This document shows positions 35,510 to 44,105 of a DNA stretch of 64,000 nucleotides, one piece after another. The DNA is from Schauerella aestuarii (GTDB lineage: Bacteria > Pseudomonadota > Gammaproteobacteria > Burkholderiales > Burkholderiaceae_B), in contig NZ_SIZW01000040.1 of the NCBI RefSeq assembly GCF_009866805.1, positions 744,001-808,000 on the forward strand, read 5' to 3'. Positions within the stretch are counted from its first letter, which is position 1; each line of letters starts with the position of its first letter. The notes under the pieces are model-generated. The model saw only the letters and a list, made by a program, of their open reading frames with translations, did not search any database and was not told the DNA's origin. A program made the translations under genes and the position numbers.

Positions 35510-36487
35510 TCAGTCGAGACTGATGTTGGCCTTGGCTGCGATCTCACGTTGCTTTTCCAATTCCGCGCGCAGTTCGGCGCCGAATTCCTGCGGGGAGTTG
35601 CCAACCGGTTCCGCCGAGAAGCCTGCAAGCTTATTGCGCACCTCAGGTTGCTTCAATACGGTCACGATCGCCTTATTGATCTTGTCGATGACCTCAGGCG
35701 GTGTTTTGCCCGGTGCGACCAAACCAAAGAACGAGGCGTCGTTGACGGGCGCGAGCCCGACCTCGGCAAACGTGGGCACGTCCGGCAACGCCGCGATGCG
35801 GTTGGGATAGGCGATGGCGAGCGGCGTGAGTTTCTTCGCCTGGATGAACGGAAGCGACGATGGCAGATTGTCGAATACCGCTGAAACCTGGCCACCCAAC
35901 GCGTCCTGCAGCGCCGGACTCGAGCCGCGATACGGCACCGCCGTCATCGTGGTTTGCGTACTCATCAGAAACAAGGCGCCCATCATGTGCGCTTCCGAAC
36001 CTGTGCCCGCGTGGCCATACATGTGCACGTTCGGTTCGCTTTTCAACTTGCTGACGAATGCAGGCATGTCGTTGACACCCAGTTTCGGGCTGACGACAAG
36101 TACATTGGGTACGGCCGCCAGGCGGGTGATGGGGGCCAGATCCGTCAATACGTCGTACGACAGATTCTTGTAGACCACAGGGGTGATCGCAGTGGAACTT
36201 ACCGTCGCGATGCCCAGCGTATAGCCATCTGGATCGGCCCTGACCACGTACTCGGTACCGATGCGGCCGGCCGCGCCATTGCGGTTCTCCACGACGACGG
36301 TCGTTCCCAGTGCCTGCCCGAGCGGGTCTGCAATCACGCGTGCCAGCACATCCGTGGTTCCGCCTGGAGGGAAGGGCACGACCAGGCGAATGGGACGGTC
36401 GGGAAACGCTGCAGCGGCTTGGCTCAATGGCGTCGCTGCGCATAAGACGGTGGCCAGCACGAGCAGACTGCGGGGCAAAACGTTCAT
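35510..36487 (-). CDS. Periplasmic Bug/TctC-type solute-binding receptor
   Basis: 325 residues from the ATG at 36487 with TGGAG upstream. Signal peptide to about 'SQAAAA', then 'PIRLVVPFPPGGTTDVLARV' and 'ENRNGAAGRIGTEYVV'. It lies 26 bases upstream of the M81 gene on the same strand, so receptor and peptidase are surely one operon. It is a different paralogue from the receptor at 32928; both could serve the same uptake route. Confidence 0.9.
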   Translation of the reverse strand: MNVLPRSLLVLATVLCAATPLSQAAAAFPDRPIRLVVPFPPGGTTDVLARVIADPLGQALGTTVVVENRNGAAGRIGTEYVVRADPDGYTLGIATVSSTAITPVVYKNLSYDVLTDLAPITRLAAVPNVLVVSPKLGVNDMPAFVSKLKSEPNVHMYGHAGTGSEAHMMGALFLMSTQTTMTAVPYRGSSPALQDALGGQVSAVFDNLPSSLPFIQAKKLTPLAIAYPNRIAALPDVPTFAEVGLAPVNDASFFGLVAPGKTPPEVIDKINKAIVTVLKQPEVRNKLAGFSAEPVGNSPQEFGAELRAELEKQREIAAKANISLD

Positions 36488-36795
36488 GAAAGCTCCAGGT
36501 GCGGCAACGTTCCAGGCGTGTGCCATGGCCCTGCCACGGGATGATGGGTGTGCTTTAAATATGCCATCTGGATTGTTTGGCGTCCACTCTTAACGTATTG
36601 GTGTTTCTCCCTATCGCGTTTCAATCTGGCGCGAAAGGTCCGCAGGATAAGCCTTTAGAGGCTTGTCGAGCCTCTCTGGGCAAATCGGGCGTGGTTGCTA
36701 ATCCATCCGTATTGGAAATAAAATACTCCACCAAGCCCGGCATGCAGACGGGTGGAAAGAACCTTTTTTGCTTTCTCTGAGGATGCGGCAGGCTG
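36488..36795. other. 308-base divergent intergenic region (receptor/M81 operon versus aminotransferase)
   Basis: It must carry promoters for both directions. I see no coding region; short open frames here lack start signals and family features. It holds a 7-bp inverted repeat AGAGGCT-TGTCG-AGCCTCT at 36657-36675. It is more AT-rich than the flanking genes from 36700 on, consistent with a promoter for the aminotransferase. Confidence 0.45.
36657..36675. promoter_or_regulatory. Inverted repeat, operator candidate for the aminotransferase/M81 region
   Basis: AGAGGCT-TGTCG-AGCCTCT, perfect arms, about 120 bases from the aminotransferase start and 170 from the receptor start. It does not resemble the palindrome found before the XRE-cupin regulator gene, so it would be a site for another protein or an RNA hairpin. 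Confidence 0.35.
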
Positions 36796-38043
36796 ATGAA
36801 CAATCTAGTGGGCGACGTGTCGAGCAGTGCCCGGGTATTGCCCGATCTGGAGGGTGAAAAGCTGTTCATCGCCAGGGCAGAAGGCCCTTACGTCTGGGAC
36901 GACACGGGCCGTCGCTATGTGGATACCGCACTCGGCTTCGGCGCCGTGCTGGTGGGCCACAGTGCGCCCGAGGTGGTCGCCAACGCGGCATCGGCGCTGC
37001 AGAGTGGCGTTGCGCCGTCGTTCGCCCATGTGAGAGAACACCGTGCGGCATCGGCGCTGGCCGCGTGCACGGGAGATCTCACGAAAGTGATGTTCACGAA
37101 TTCGGGCAGCGAAGCCGTTCATCTTGCGTGTCGCGCAGCGCGGGCCTATACCGGCAAACCGGTCATCGCCAAACTGGCCGCAGGTTTCGATGGTTGGTTC
37201 GACGAGGTATCGCTCGGAAACGTGGCCACCCAGGACGCGCTGTTTGCAGACGGCGATCGGCCTGTCCGGGATCGCACTACACTTCTGCGCTTCAACGATG
37301 TGTCCGATCTTGAACGCCTGTTCGAGGAGCGCGACGACATCGCCGGCATCCTTTATGAGCCGATGCTTGCCAACGCCGGCTGCCTGCTGCCCGCGCCTGG
37401 GTATCTGGCGCAGCTTGAACGCGTTGCAAGACAGCACGGCGCCTTGTCGATCTGCGATGAAGTGTTGATGGGATTCCGTTTGCATTGCGGGCTCACCAGT
37501 CATCTGTGGGGGTTGAAGCCCGATCTCGCCACGGTCGGCAAGGCGATCGGCACGGGAGTACCGGTGGCGGCAGTGGTGGGGCGACCGGAAGTGATCGCGC
37601 CGTTCGAGGATGGGCGGGCGTCTCGCGGCGGCACGTACAGTGGAAACCCGGTGGCTTGCGCCGCTTTGACCAGCACGCTTGCGCTCCTCGGTGCGCAGGA
37701 TTACGACGTCCTCGTGGCACGCGGCGACGATTTGCGTCGCTTTATCGTGGCGACATTCAAAGCGTGCGGCATGAGGCTGCAAACTTCCGGCTACGGCAAT
37801 GTGTTCAGCATCTGGCCGTCGGAGCGACCGCCGGCGACCTACGATCGGGCGGCCGGCGAGGTCGATCAACGCTTCTCCACCGAACTGCATCTCGCCCTGC
37901 GCCGTCATGGCGTGCTGGTCATGCCGTCGGCGTTCGGACGCTTGTATCTCTCCTTCGCGCATTCAGACGACGTGGTGGAAGAAATGAAACGCGCGTTTGC
38001 TGCTGCGGCCGTGCAGATGGCCGCTGAGTTTGCGGAGCATTGA
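36796..38043 (+). CDS. Class III aminotransferase, glutamate-1-semialdehyde aminomutase-like
   Basis: 415 residues. 'FTNSGSEAVHLACRAARAYTG' binds PLP phosphate, 'ICDEVLMGFR' holds the pyridine-N Asp, and K249 ('TVGKAIGTG') is the Schiff-base lysine. It is like GSA aminomutases, but sits in a catabolic context rather than with tetrapyrrole genes, so it more likely transfers an amino group from an omega-amino or beta-amino acid. GGCAGG lies upstream of the ATG. The XRE-cupin regulator follows 164 bases on. Confidence 0.88.
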   Translation: MNNLVGDVSSSARVLPDLEGEKLFIARAEGPYVWDDTGRRYVDTALGFGAVLVGHSAPEVVANAASALQSGVAPSFAHVREHRAASALAACTGDLTKVMFTNSGSEAVHLACRAARAYTGKPVIAKLAAGFDGWFDEVSLGNVATQDALFADGDRPVRDRTTLLRFNDVSDLERLFEERDDIAGILYEPMLANAGCLLPAPGYLAQLERVARQHGALSICDEVLMGFRLHCGLTSHLWGLKPDLATVGKAIGTGVPVAAVVGRPEVIAPFEDGRASRGGTYSGNPVACAALTSTLALLGAQDYDVLVARGDDLRRFIVATFKACGMRLQTSGYGNVFSIWPSERPPATYDRAAGEVDQRFSTELHLALRRHGVLVMPSAFGRLYLSFAHSDDVVEEMKRAFAAAAVQMAAEFAEH

Positions 38044-38139
38044 GTTTGCGAGAGGTGGGGCTGCCTGGCTGCGCGGGGCAGGCGGGCCAGGCAGAGGCTA
38101 TCCATCGCAGGCGGATAATCTGTGAGCCGGTGCTAACAT

Positions 38140-38158
38140 TTTCACTCGTCGAGTGAAA
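38140..38158. promoter_or_regulatory. Perfect 19-bp palindrome upstream of the XRE-cupin regulator
   Basis: TTTCACTCGTCGAGTGAAA has perfect 9-bp arms around one central base. It is 49 bases upstream of the regulator's GTG and about 20 bases past a GATAAT -10-like hexamer at 38114. This is the expected form of an autoregulatory operator for an XRE-family dimer. I found no second exact copy in the M81/aminotransferase intergenic region. Confidence 0.6.
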
Positions 38159-38207
38159 CAGGGCGTGTTCATGCGCCTTGGCACGATCGATAACCACAGA
38201 GAATTCC

Positions 38208-38849
38208 GTGACCACCAGATCCCAGAAAAGCAAAAAGGCAGAGCCCGAGGGCGCGGCAACCTTGCCGGTTGACGAGCAAAAAGGGGCGTCTGCATCGGCA
38301 GCGCTCGACATTGGCTCGCGCCTGAAAGCCATTCGGGTGTCTTATGGATTAAGCATCCGTGCGTTGGCGGAAGCTGCAGGCGTGACGCACAGCACAATCG
38401 CTCAGATAGAGCTCAATAAGGTGAGCCCATCCGTCAGCTCGGTAAAGCGGATTTTGAATGTGTTCAACATGCCATTGAGCGATTTCTTTGCCGAGGTCGA
38501 AGATCGTCAGGAAGAGCGCATTTTCTTCAAGGCTGACGAGTTGGTCGAGCTTGCGGATGGCAAAGTCCTCTCATATCGGCAGGTGGGCAACAATCTCGCC
38601 GGCAAGGCAATGATGATGCTGCATGAGCGTTACGCGCCAGGTGCGGATACGGGAGAGCCTTATGTGCACGACGCCGAGGAGTGCGGCATCGTGATCAAAG
38701 GAAAAGTGGTGATCGTCGTTGGTCAGCGGGAGCAGGTGCTTGAAGCTGGCGAGGCCTATTATTTCAATAGCCGTTTGCCGCACCGCATGTACAACCCCTT
38801 CAAGGAAGCGTGCGAGGTCATCAGCGCGGTATCGCCGCCCACGTTCTAG
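38208..38849 (+). CDS. XRE family regulator with C-terminal cupin domain
   Basis: 213 residues from a GTG at 38208. An alternative TTG at 38178 would add 10 residues. A disordered charged N-terminus of ~30 residues, HTH about 36-90 ('LSIRALAEAAGVTHSTIAQIELNKVSPSVSSVKRIL') and cupin about 135-205 ('GIVIKGKVVIVVGQREQVLEAGEAYYFNSRLPHRMYN' in parts). This is the PuuR-like architecture, whose members sense small amines or amino acids. It likely controls the neighbouring aminotransferase and itself. Confidence 0.88.
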   Translation: MTTRSQKSKKAEPEGAATLPVDEQKGASASAALDIGSRLKAIRVSYGLSIRALAEAAGVTHSTIAQIELNKVSPSVSSVKRILNVFNMPLSDFFAEVEDRQEERIFFKADELVELADGKVLSYRQVGNNLAGKAMMMLHERYAPGADTGEPYVHDAEECGIVIKGKVVIVVGQREQVLEAGEAYYFNSRLPHRMYNPFKEACEVISAVSPPTF

Positions 38850-39072
38850 CTCGCTCGGGCACCCGAATGTGGCGGGAGTGCGCCGCCCCTGAATCTTTCT
38901 TCTCGAGATCGAACACATCTGCGCAGTCTCGTGCAAGTCGACTTCAACCTTAATGACTAGCTCTTTTTAACCTTATCCGATTTTGCCGAATTCACTAAAA
39001 TTACGACATCGAGTTTGAAGGTCGCCCATTTGGGTCACCGCTGTGTTTGGGCTCGATGTTGTGGAGGTGGGG

Positions 39073-39351
39073 TTGCAAAAAGAGTTCGAATACTGCGGCG
39101 TCCAGATCATGATTTTTGTTCGTGGCGTACCCAAGCCGGGCTACGAAGGACTCAGCACTGCGGATATTTGGTACTGCGGATCACACTCGCAGGAAACCTC
39201 TGGCCAGTGGACCTTGCTCACGCAAAAAAAAATGATCGTGTCGGCGAGTGCCAACGAGGTCGTCGCTGCTGCCGATCAGTTGATACGCCATCATATCGAC
39301 GATGTGCTGGCCGGACGCTTCGATGAGGCGACGTTCGCAGGTCAAGCCTGA
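39073..39351 (+). CDS. Small hypothetical protein
   Basis: 92 residues from a TTG with GGAGG 5 bases upstream; an upstream in-frame GTG at 39043 is the alternative. 'EFEYCGVQIMIFVRGVPKPGYEGLS' and 'TQKKMIVSASANEVVAAADQLIRHHIDDVL' read like a compact alpha/beta protein. I do not recognise a family. It stands alone, ending 7 bases before the convergent methyltransferase gene. Coding is supported by a good ribosome binding site and family-like composition. Confidence 0.5.
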   Translation: MQKEFEYCGVQIMIFVRGVPKPGYEGLSTADIWYCGSHSQETSGQWTLLTQKKMIVSASANEVVAAADQLIRHHIDDVLAGRFDEATFAGQA

Positions 39352-39358
39352 CGGCGGC

Positions 39359-40099
39359 TCAAGGCCGCAGCGCGGCCTCTGCGCGAATCAGCAGCATCAT
39401 GGGGCGGTCCACTTCCTCTGCCAACGTGGGCTGGCGCGCTAGATCGGCTTCGGTGGGACCCCAATCCTCAACCCGTTGCACGGCAAAGCGTGCGGCGATC
39501 AGCGCGTTGATCAGGGTGCCCATCGTGCGGTGATACTTCACGACGCCTTTGGCGAGCCAATCCGTTTCGCGCTTGCCTTCGATCTGATAACTGTCGAGCG
39601 CCCACACGCGGCGCCCGTCCTCCGTCGTGAGCCAGCCGGGCTGCATCGATGCCATATAGATCGGATGCTCGATCGAGAACACGAGCCGGCCACCCGGTGC
39701 CAGCGCGGCGCGAATCACGCGCAGCAACTGCGGCAAATCCCGCACGTAGTGAAACGCGAGTGAGCTGTAGATCAGATCGAAGGTATGGCGACTGAGATCG
39801 AGCTGTTCGAGATCGGCTTGTTCATAAGCAATGCCTGGATCGGTCGTCATGGCGCGTGCCCGGTCGAGCATCAGGGTGGAAAGATCGAGCCCTAGCACGC
39901 TTGCTGCGCCTTGCGCTTGTGCCCACCGGCAAAACCAGCCGTAGCCGCAGCCCAGGTCCAGTATCCGCAAGCCTTGCAGGCGCGGCAGCATCGCGCGCAG
40001 TGCCGGCCATTCGGGAGCGCCGTCCAAGCCTTCCCGGGAGCGCGGCAACTGGCTGTAGCCGTCGAAGAAATCGGGATTGTCGTAGATGTTTTGCGCCAT
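39359..40099 (-). CDS. Class I SAM-dependent methyltransferase
   Basis: 246 residues from the ATG at 40099, after GGGG; an ATG at 40117 would add 6 residues. SAM motif I is 'ILDLGCGYGWFCRWA', motif II 'LGLDLSTLML', and 'ALAPGGRLVFSIEHP' follows. It is typical of cytosolic UbiE-like small-molecule methyltransferases; the substrate is unknown. It is followed by nothing related on its strand. Confidence 0.88.
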   Translation of the reverse strand: MAQNIYDNPDFFDGYSQLPRSREGLDGAPEWPALRAMLPRLQGLRILDLGCGYGWFCRWAQAQGAASVLGLDLSTLMLDRARAMTTDPGIAYEQADLEQLDLSRHTFDLIYSSLAFHYVRDLPQLLRVIRAALAPGGRLVFSIEHPIYMASMQPGWLTTEDGRRVWALDSYQIEGKRETDWLAKGVVKYHRTMGTLINALIAARFAVQRVEDWGPTEADLARQPTLAEEVDRPMMLLIRAEAALRP

Positions 40100-40176
40100 G
40101 CGCTGCACCCCTTTCATTGCGATCGATGTTCAGTGTCACATGATATCGGCGTGTGGCGTGGGCTCGATTTACCGTA

Positions 40177-40923
40177 TCAGCCCCCGCCCGTACCGAACCG
40201 GCTCCGATCGCCCGATCGCCGGCCGATAGCGGAGAGCAGGCCCGCCATGGCCGCACGGTCGCCGTTGCTGACGGACTCGAGAATGCTCGCTTCGCCGTTG
40301 AAGGTGACCTTGTTGCGCCATGTCCCGTTGCCCTGCAAGGTGAGCGGTCCGCGGTCGGTGGTGAGCGTAAGTGTGGCGGTCTGCTGCGCGGCACCCGCGA
40401 TGCGCAGCCGGTAGTCGCCCAAGGGATAGACGCGCGATAACGCCGAACCGGCTTTTTTCCATTGCACATCGATCGCCGCTCCCGCGGGCAAGCCTGCGCC
40501 GAGTGCCATTGCTGGCCAGCTTGCAGACAGTTCTCCCGCAGGGCCGAGCGTGTTGAACGGCGCGCCCAGCGTGCTCAGCAGATCGGCGGGAAGCGTTGCG
40601 CGTTGCGCCGTGAGCGAGGCGCCGCGCCACCCCAAGTTGATGCGCAAGGGCCCGGCCAGCCAGGGATGGGTGACCGTCCACCCCCAGTCGCGCCATTGCC
40701 ATGCGATGGCGGGCGTCAGGGTGCGGCGCGCGCCGTTGGGGCCAAGTGCCAGCAACGCGGTGCCTTGCCAAAGGCTGCCGTCGGCATCAGCCACGGCGAT
40801 AAGGCTGTTTGACGTGGGAAGACGCAATAGCCAGCGGGCCGGCAGGATCGCAACGGCGGCCGTGATGGCAATCAGGCAAAGCGCCGTGCCTGCCGCGATG
40901 GCGCGCCACACACCGCGCCTCAC
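40177..40923 (-). CDS. gspN: Type II secretion system protein GspN
   Basis: 248 residues. One N-terminal membrane helix followed by a periplasmic domain with 'WQWRDWGWTVTHPWLAGPLRINLGWRGA', as in GspN. GspN is an optional inner-membrane component of some T2SS; its precise role is not settled. It is the last gene of the gsp operon; its start overlaps the gspM stop by 4 bases. Confidence 0.82.
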   Translation of the reverse strand: MRRGVWRAIAAGTALCLIAITAAVAILPARWLLRLPTSNSLIAVADADGSLWQGTALLALGPNGARRTLTPAIAWQWRDWGWTVTHPWLAGPLRINLGWRGASLTAQRATLPADLLSTLGAPFNTLGPAGELSASWPAMALGAGLPAGAAIDVQWKKAGSALSRVYPLGDYRLRIAGAAQQTATLTLTTDRGPLTLQGNGTWRNKVTFNGEASILESVSNGDRAAMAGLLSAIGRRSGDRSRFGTGGG

Positions 40924-41504
40924 GGCGCGTTCTTGGGTTTGACGGGCGTCAGCGTGACCGTGCCGTCGGCTTTGCCGGAAAGCAGTCTGCCCGTGCTCAT
41001 GGTGCTGCGTTGTAACGAGGCCGTCTGCGCAGTGGCGCGCAAGGTGAGTGGGGTGCGCTGCAGCCAGGCAAACAAGGTGTCGGCAGGTACTTGCTTGAAG
41101 GCGACGCTCCAGTTCGCGGACGCGTCATCGGCATCGAGCACGGTCCAAGTGTCTGCAGACATCCCTGAAGCGGCAAGGCTGGCGACGATATCGTCGCGCG
41201 TGAGGGCGGCCTCCGATGCGACGTGGTTGGCGCTTTGCCGCAGGCGCGCGACATCGCGCGTGAGGGCTTCGACGGTGGCGGCTTGCACGCGCAGGGCCGG
41301 TAATGCGGCGCGATCCCGGGCGATGCTTTGCATGGCGGGTTCGATCCCGAAAAGATAGGTCAGGGCAGCAAGGGCGACTGCACCGCCCACAACGACCAGC
41401 TTGCGCTCGCGCGGGGCCAGGCGATTGAAGGCGACCGTTGCCTGGCGGGTGCGGACGCGAAAACGGTCGCGCCAAAGATCGAGGATAGCGGTACGCGACA
41501 TCAT
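40920..41504 (-). CDS. gspM: Type II secretion system protein GspM
   Basis: 194 residues from an ATG overlapping the gspL stop (ATGA). A cytosolic N-terminus, one membrane helix ('LVVVGGAVALAALTYLF') and a periplasmic ferredoxin-like part, as in GspM. It pairs with GspL in the inner-membrane platform. A second ATG follows directly, so the exact first Met is uncertain by one residue. Confidence 0.88.
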   Translation of the reverse strand: MMSRTAILDLWRDRFRVRTRQATVAFNRLAPRERKLVVVGGAVALAALTYLFGIEPAMQSIARDRAALPALRVQAATVEALTRDVARLRQSANHVASEAALTRDDIVASLAASGMSADTWTVLDADDASANWSVAFKQVPADTLFAWLQRTPLTLRATAQTASLQRSTMSTGRLLSGKADGTVTLTPVKPKNAP

Positions 41505-42505
41505 GGCGCCTCTGTGGACACGATGCGCCACGTATTCGGGGTTTCGGTTTTGTCGACGCGGATGCCGGGTTCGGCGCGCGGCGATATGGGTTTCGCCGTT
41601 GCGCTGCCGGCACCCGCCGCGTCGTCGGCGCGCAGGGTAACCAGGAGACCAGCTGCCGAATACTGCATCCGCGTGACGCGGTCCTCGGCCGCAGGCAATA
41701 CGCGCGCGGCGGCCAGGGCGAGCGGCACCAGATCGTTTGCAGTACTCGCGCCACCGGCGTTGAGCAAGGCGTTTCGGCCTTGCTCGGCCTGGCGCAGCGG
41801 ATCCACGATCACAGGCAATTCGGGAAACGTGGCTTGCACGCGCTGTGTCATCGTGGTGCGCAAGGTGTCCACATCGTGCTTGAGGCGCGAGGCATACAGG
41901 TTCAGGCCGATCACCCACAGTGCAGCAGCCGTCAGCGTGAGCGCGATCGGCCAGCGCCAGGCTTGGCGACGGGTGTCGCGCAGGCTGCGCACGACCCAAC
42001 CCCAGCGCGGCGCAGGCTGGTGCCAGCGTGAAGACACGGGCAATTGCAGGGGCTGATGATGGTCCGTATCGTCAGGCGGCAACACACTGGCGGTGGGAAC
42101 GACGACGTCGAGCCGAAGTCCGGCACCCGCGAGCCCGTCCCACACCTGATGCAGACGCGGCTTATCGGTCCAGGCCACGGGCACGGTGCCGTCGGCTGCG
42201 CGAGCACCGAAGGCGACGGCTACGCTGTCGATGTCGCCCAACAGCAAGGCTTCGATTGCGCTTTCGACGGCAGCGCCGCGTTGCCGGGGGGCGACCGGCG
42301 GCACCTGCACCGTGGTGACGATCGCATCGTCGGGGTGCAGTACGGCCTCGATACGGCGCGGCCGGAAGGCGGTGGTCAACGCGGCGGCATCGAGTTCGCC
42401 GCTGTGTGCCATGCGGCCTTGGCGATCGAACCAGGCATAGGGCAACGGTTGCGCGGGATGCCACTGCGCGAGCGGCGGCAGGGCGATACGAAGATGACTT
42501 TTCAC
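41501..42505 (-). CDS. gspL: Type II secretion system protein GspL
   Basis: 334 residues from a GTG overlapping the gspK stop (GTGA). A cytoplasmic actin-like N-terminal domain, a membrane helix ('WPIALTLTAAALWVIGLNLYA') and a periplasmic C-terminal domain. It links the platform to the ATPase GspE, which is not encoded here. The frame is open well upstream inside gspK, but that part is not GspL-like. Confidence 0.88.
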   Translation of the reverse strand: MKSHLRIALPPLAQWHPAQPLPYAWFDRQGRMAHSGELDAAALTTAFRPRRIEAVLHPDDAIVTTVQVPPVAPRQRGAAVESAIEALLLGDIDSVAVAFGARAADGTVPVAWTDKPRLHQVWDGLAGAGLRLDVVVPTASVLPPDDTDHHQPLQLPVSSRWHQPAPRWGWVVRSLRDTRRQAWRWPIALTLTAAALWVIGLNLYASRLKHDVDTLRTTMTQRVQATFPELPVIVDPLRQAEQGRNALLNAGGASTANDLVPLALAAARVLPAAEDRVTRMQYSAAGLLVTLRADDAAGAGSATAKPISPRAEPGIRVDKTETPNTWRIVSTEAP

Positions 42506-43485
42506 AAGATGTCCTGACGCCAGACGATGGCAGGCGTCGCGTTGGGGGCGGCGAGGATCAGGGCGCGCATGGTGACGCGCGCGCGGTCGAGCACCACGGT
42601 GCCTGTTGCGGTGAACCAGGTGCTGGTCACACCGATGTGTTGCGAGGTGTTCTCCAGCCCCAGACCGCGAAGGCGATTGGTGAGGTCGCCGGCGTTGACG
42701 AACCATTGTCCGCCATCGCGGCTTTCGGTCAGCGTGCGGGCTTGCGCAAGCGATAAGCCCTCGATCCAGGCCGAAAGCACTTCGGCGTGGGCAGTATTGA
42801 CGTTGAGGTCGGTGGCTTGCGGGAGCAGGGTGGTCACGCGGCGCAAGCGTTTGCGTGCGGTTTCGTCGAGATCGAATCGCAACGCCAGGTCGTCGATGCC
42901 GCGAGCGGCAGGGGTCGGCCACTCCGTGTTGTTGTTCCCGGTTGCGCCGTTTGCACGGGTGCCGTTGCCCGAGCCGGTCTTGTCGTCGGTGGCGCCGCCG
43001 CGCGGCTGCATCGTGGCGACCGCCTCGGCCATGCGGGGAGCGAGCGTTGGCGGCAGGCCGATCGCCGATAGCAGGTTGGTGAAGCGTGTCACCATCATGG
43101 GGTCGATGATGCCGGTCTGCGCCAGTCGATACACATTGAATTTGCCTTGTTCGTCTTCCACGCTGCCCGAGAACACGGCCAGGCTGTCGGGATCGAGTTG
43201 ATCGATGCGCGTGTCGCGAATGGGCGATGCCCAGAGTTGGTCGCCGCGCACGGTGGGTTCTCGGCGCACGTTGTCGCGCAACACGAGCCGCGCCCAATCG
43301 AGGCCGCCCATCAGCAGCCAGCGCGCTTGTGCGCGGGCTGCGGCATTTTCAGTCTGGCGCGCGGTGGCGGTTTGCCGCATGAAGAGCCCGCTGGTCAATG
43401 CAGCGGCTACAGTCACCACGATCAACGCGCCGACGACAGCCATGCCCCGTTGCCGCAATGAACGCTTGGGTGCGCGCTGCCTCAT
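42502..43485 (-). CDS. gspK: Type II secretion system minor pseudopilin GspK
   Basis: 327 residues from the ATG at 43485, overlapping the gspJ stop. Prepilin signal 'RQRGMAVVGALIVVTVAAA' with Met/Ala after the cleavage Gly instead of Phe, as is common in GspK. Two helix-hairpin-helix-like insertions and 'LNVNTAHAEVLSAWI' are GspK traits. It caps the pseudopilus tip with GspI and GspJ. A glycine/threonine/asparagine-rich insertion near 'GSGNGTRANGATGNNN' is notable. Confidence 0.9.
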   Translation of the reverse strand: MRQRAPKRSLRQRGMAVVGALIVVTVAAALTSGLFMRQTATARQTENAAARAQARWLLMGGLDWARLVLRDNVRREPTVRGDQLWASPIRDTRIDQLDPDSLAVFSGSVEDEQGKFNVYRLAQTGIIDPMMVTRFTNLLSAIGLPPTLAPRMAEAVATMQPRGGATDDKTGSGNGTRANGATGNNNTEWPTPAARGIDDLALRFDLDETARKRLRRVTTLLPQATDLNVNTAHAEVLSAWIEGLSLAQARTLTESRDGGQWFVNAGDLTNRLRGLGLENTSQHIGVTSTWFTATGTVVLDRARVTMRALILAAPNATPAIVWRQDIL

Positions 43486-44105
43486 CGCAACACCACCACG
43501 CGCGTGTATCGCTCGCTCGTCGCACCTTGCCCGCGGTCGATCGTGACTTCGATGCCTGTCGCCGCACCGGCACCACGCGCCGAGCGGCCGATCCAGCCCT
43601 GCGCCGGTACCCACAACCGCACATCGAGTTGCTTCACATCGCGCATCATCAAGGTGCCCTCGGTAGGCGCTTCCAAAGGATAGGCGGTGCCCGGACGGCC
43701 GATCATGCGCCACAGGTCGCCATCGCGGATGCGCCACACCACCCGTTGCCACGTACCGTCGCGTCGCGCCGACGCTCTTACCACTTCCAGCAACGGTGAG
43801 TCGCCTTGACCGGCGTTGAGCGTGATGCCCGGCGGCAGCCGCGGTGCACCGGCATCCGTAGCCGATGGCAGGCGGTATCCCACATCGACCTGATTCAGGT
43901 CCAGCTCGATTTGGCCGAGCGTGCGCACCAGCACATCGTTATCGTCTGCCGCGCGATCGAGCCAATCGCGCGCTGTCGAAATCTGCGTGAGCCCGCGCCA
44001 CGCGAGCAGGCTCACGAGGGCCATCAACGTAATGGCGATCATCACTTCGATCAACGAAAACCCGCGCTGATGGCGATGCGACGGGGCGCGGTGGCGTGTC
44101 GTCAT
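43482..44105 (-). CDS. gspJ: Type II secretion system minor pseudopilin GspJ
   Basis: 207 residues from the ATG at 44105 (ATGA overlap with gspI). Prepilin motif 'HQRGFSLIEVMIAITLMALVSLLAW', read in two parts, with Glu5 of the mature protein. It forms the pseudopilus tip with GspI and GspK. Stops overlap gspK by 4 bases. Confidence 0.9.
   Translation of the reverse strand: MTTRHRAPSHRHQRGFSLIEVMIAITLMALVSLLAWRGLTQISTARDWLDRAADDNDVLVRTLGQIELDLNQVDVGYRLPSATDAGAPRLPPGITLNAGQGDSPLLEVVRASARRDGTWQRVVWRIRDGDLWRMIGRPGTAYPLEAPTEGTLMMRDVKQLDVRLWVPAQGWIGRSARGAGAATGIEVTIDRGQGATSERYTRVVVLR

Noticed and set aside
42506-43297. Extended N-terminus for gspL inside gspK
   Set aside because: The upstream part is the shifted frame of gspK; the GTG overlapping the gspK stop gives a normal-length GspL.
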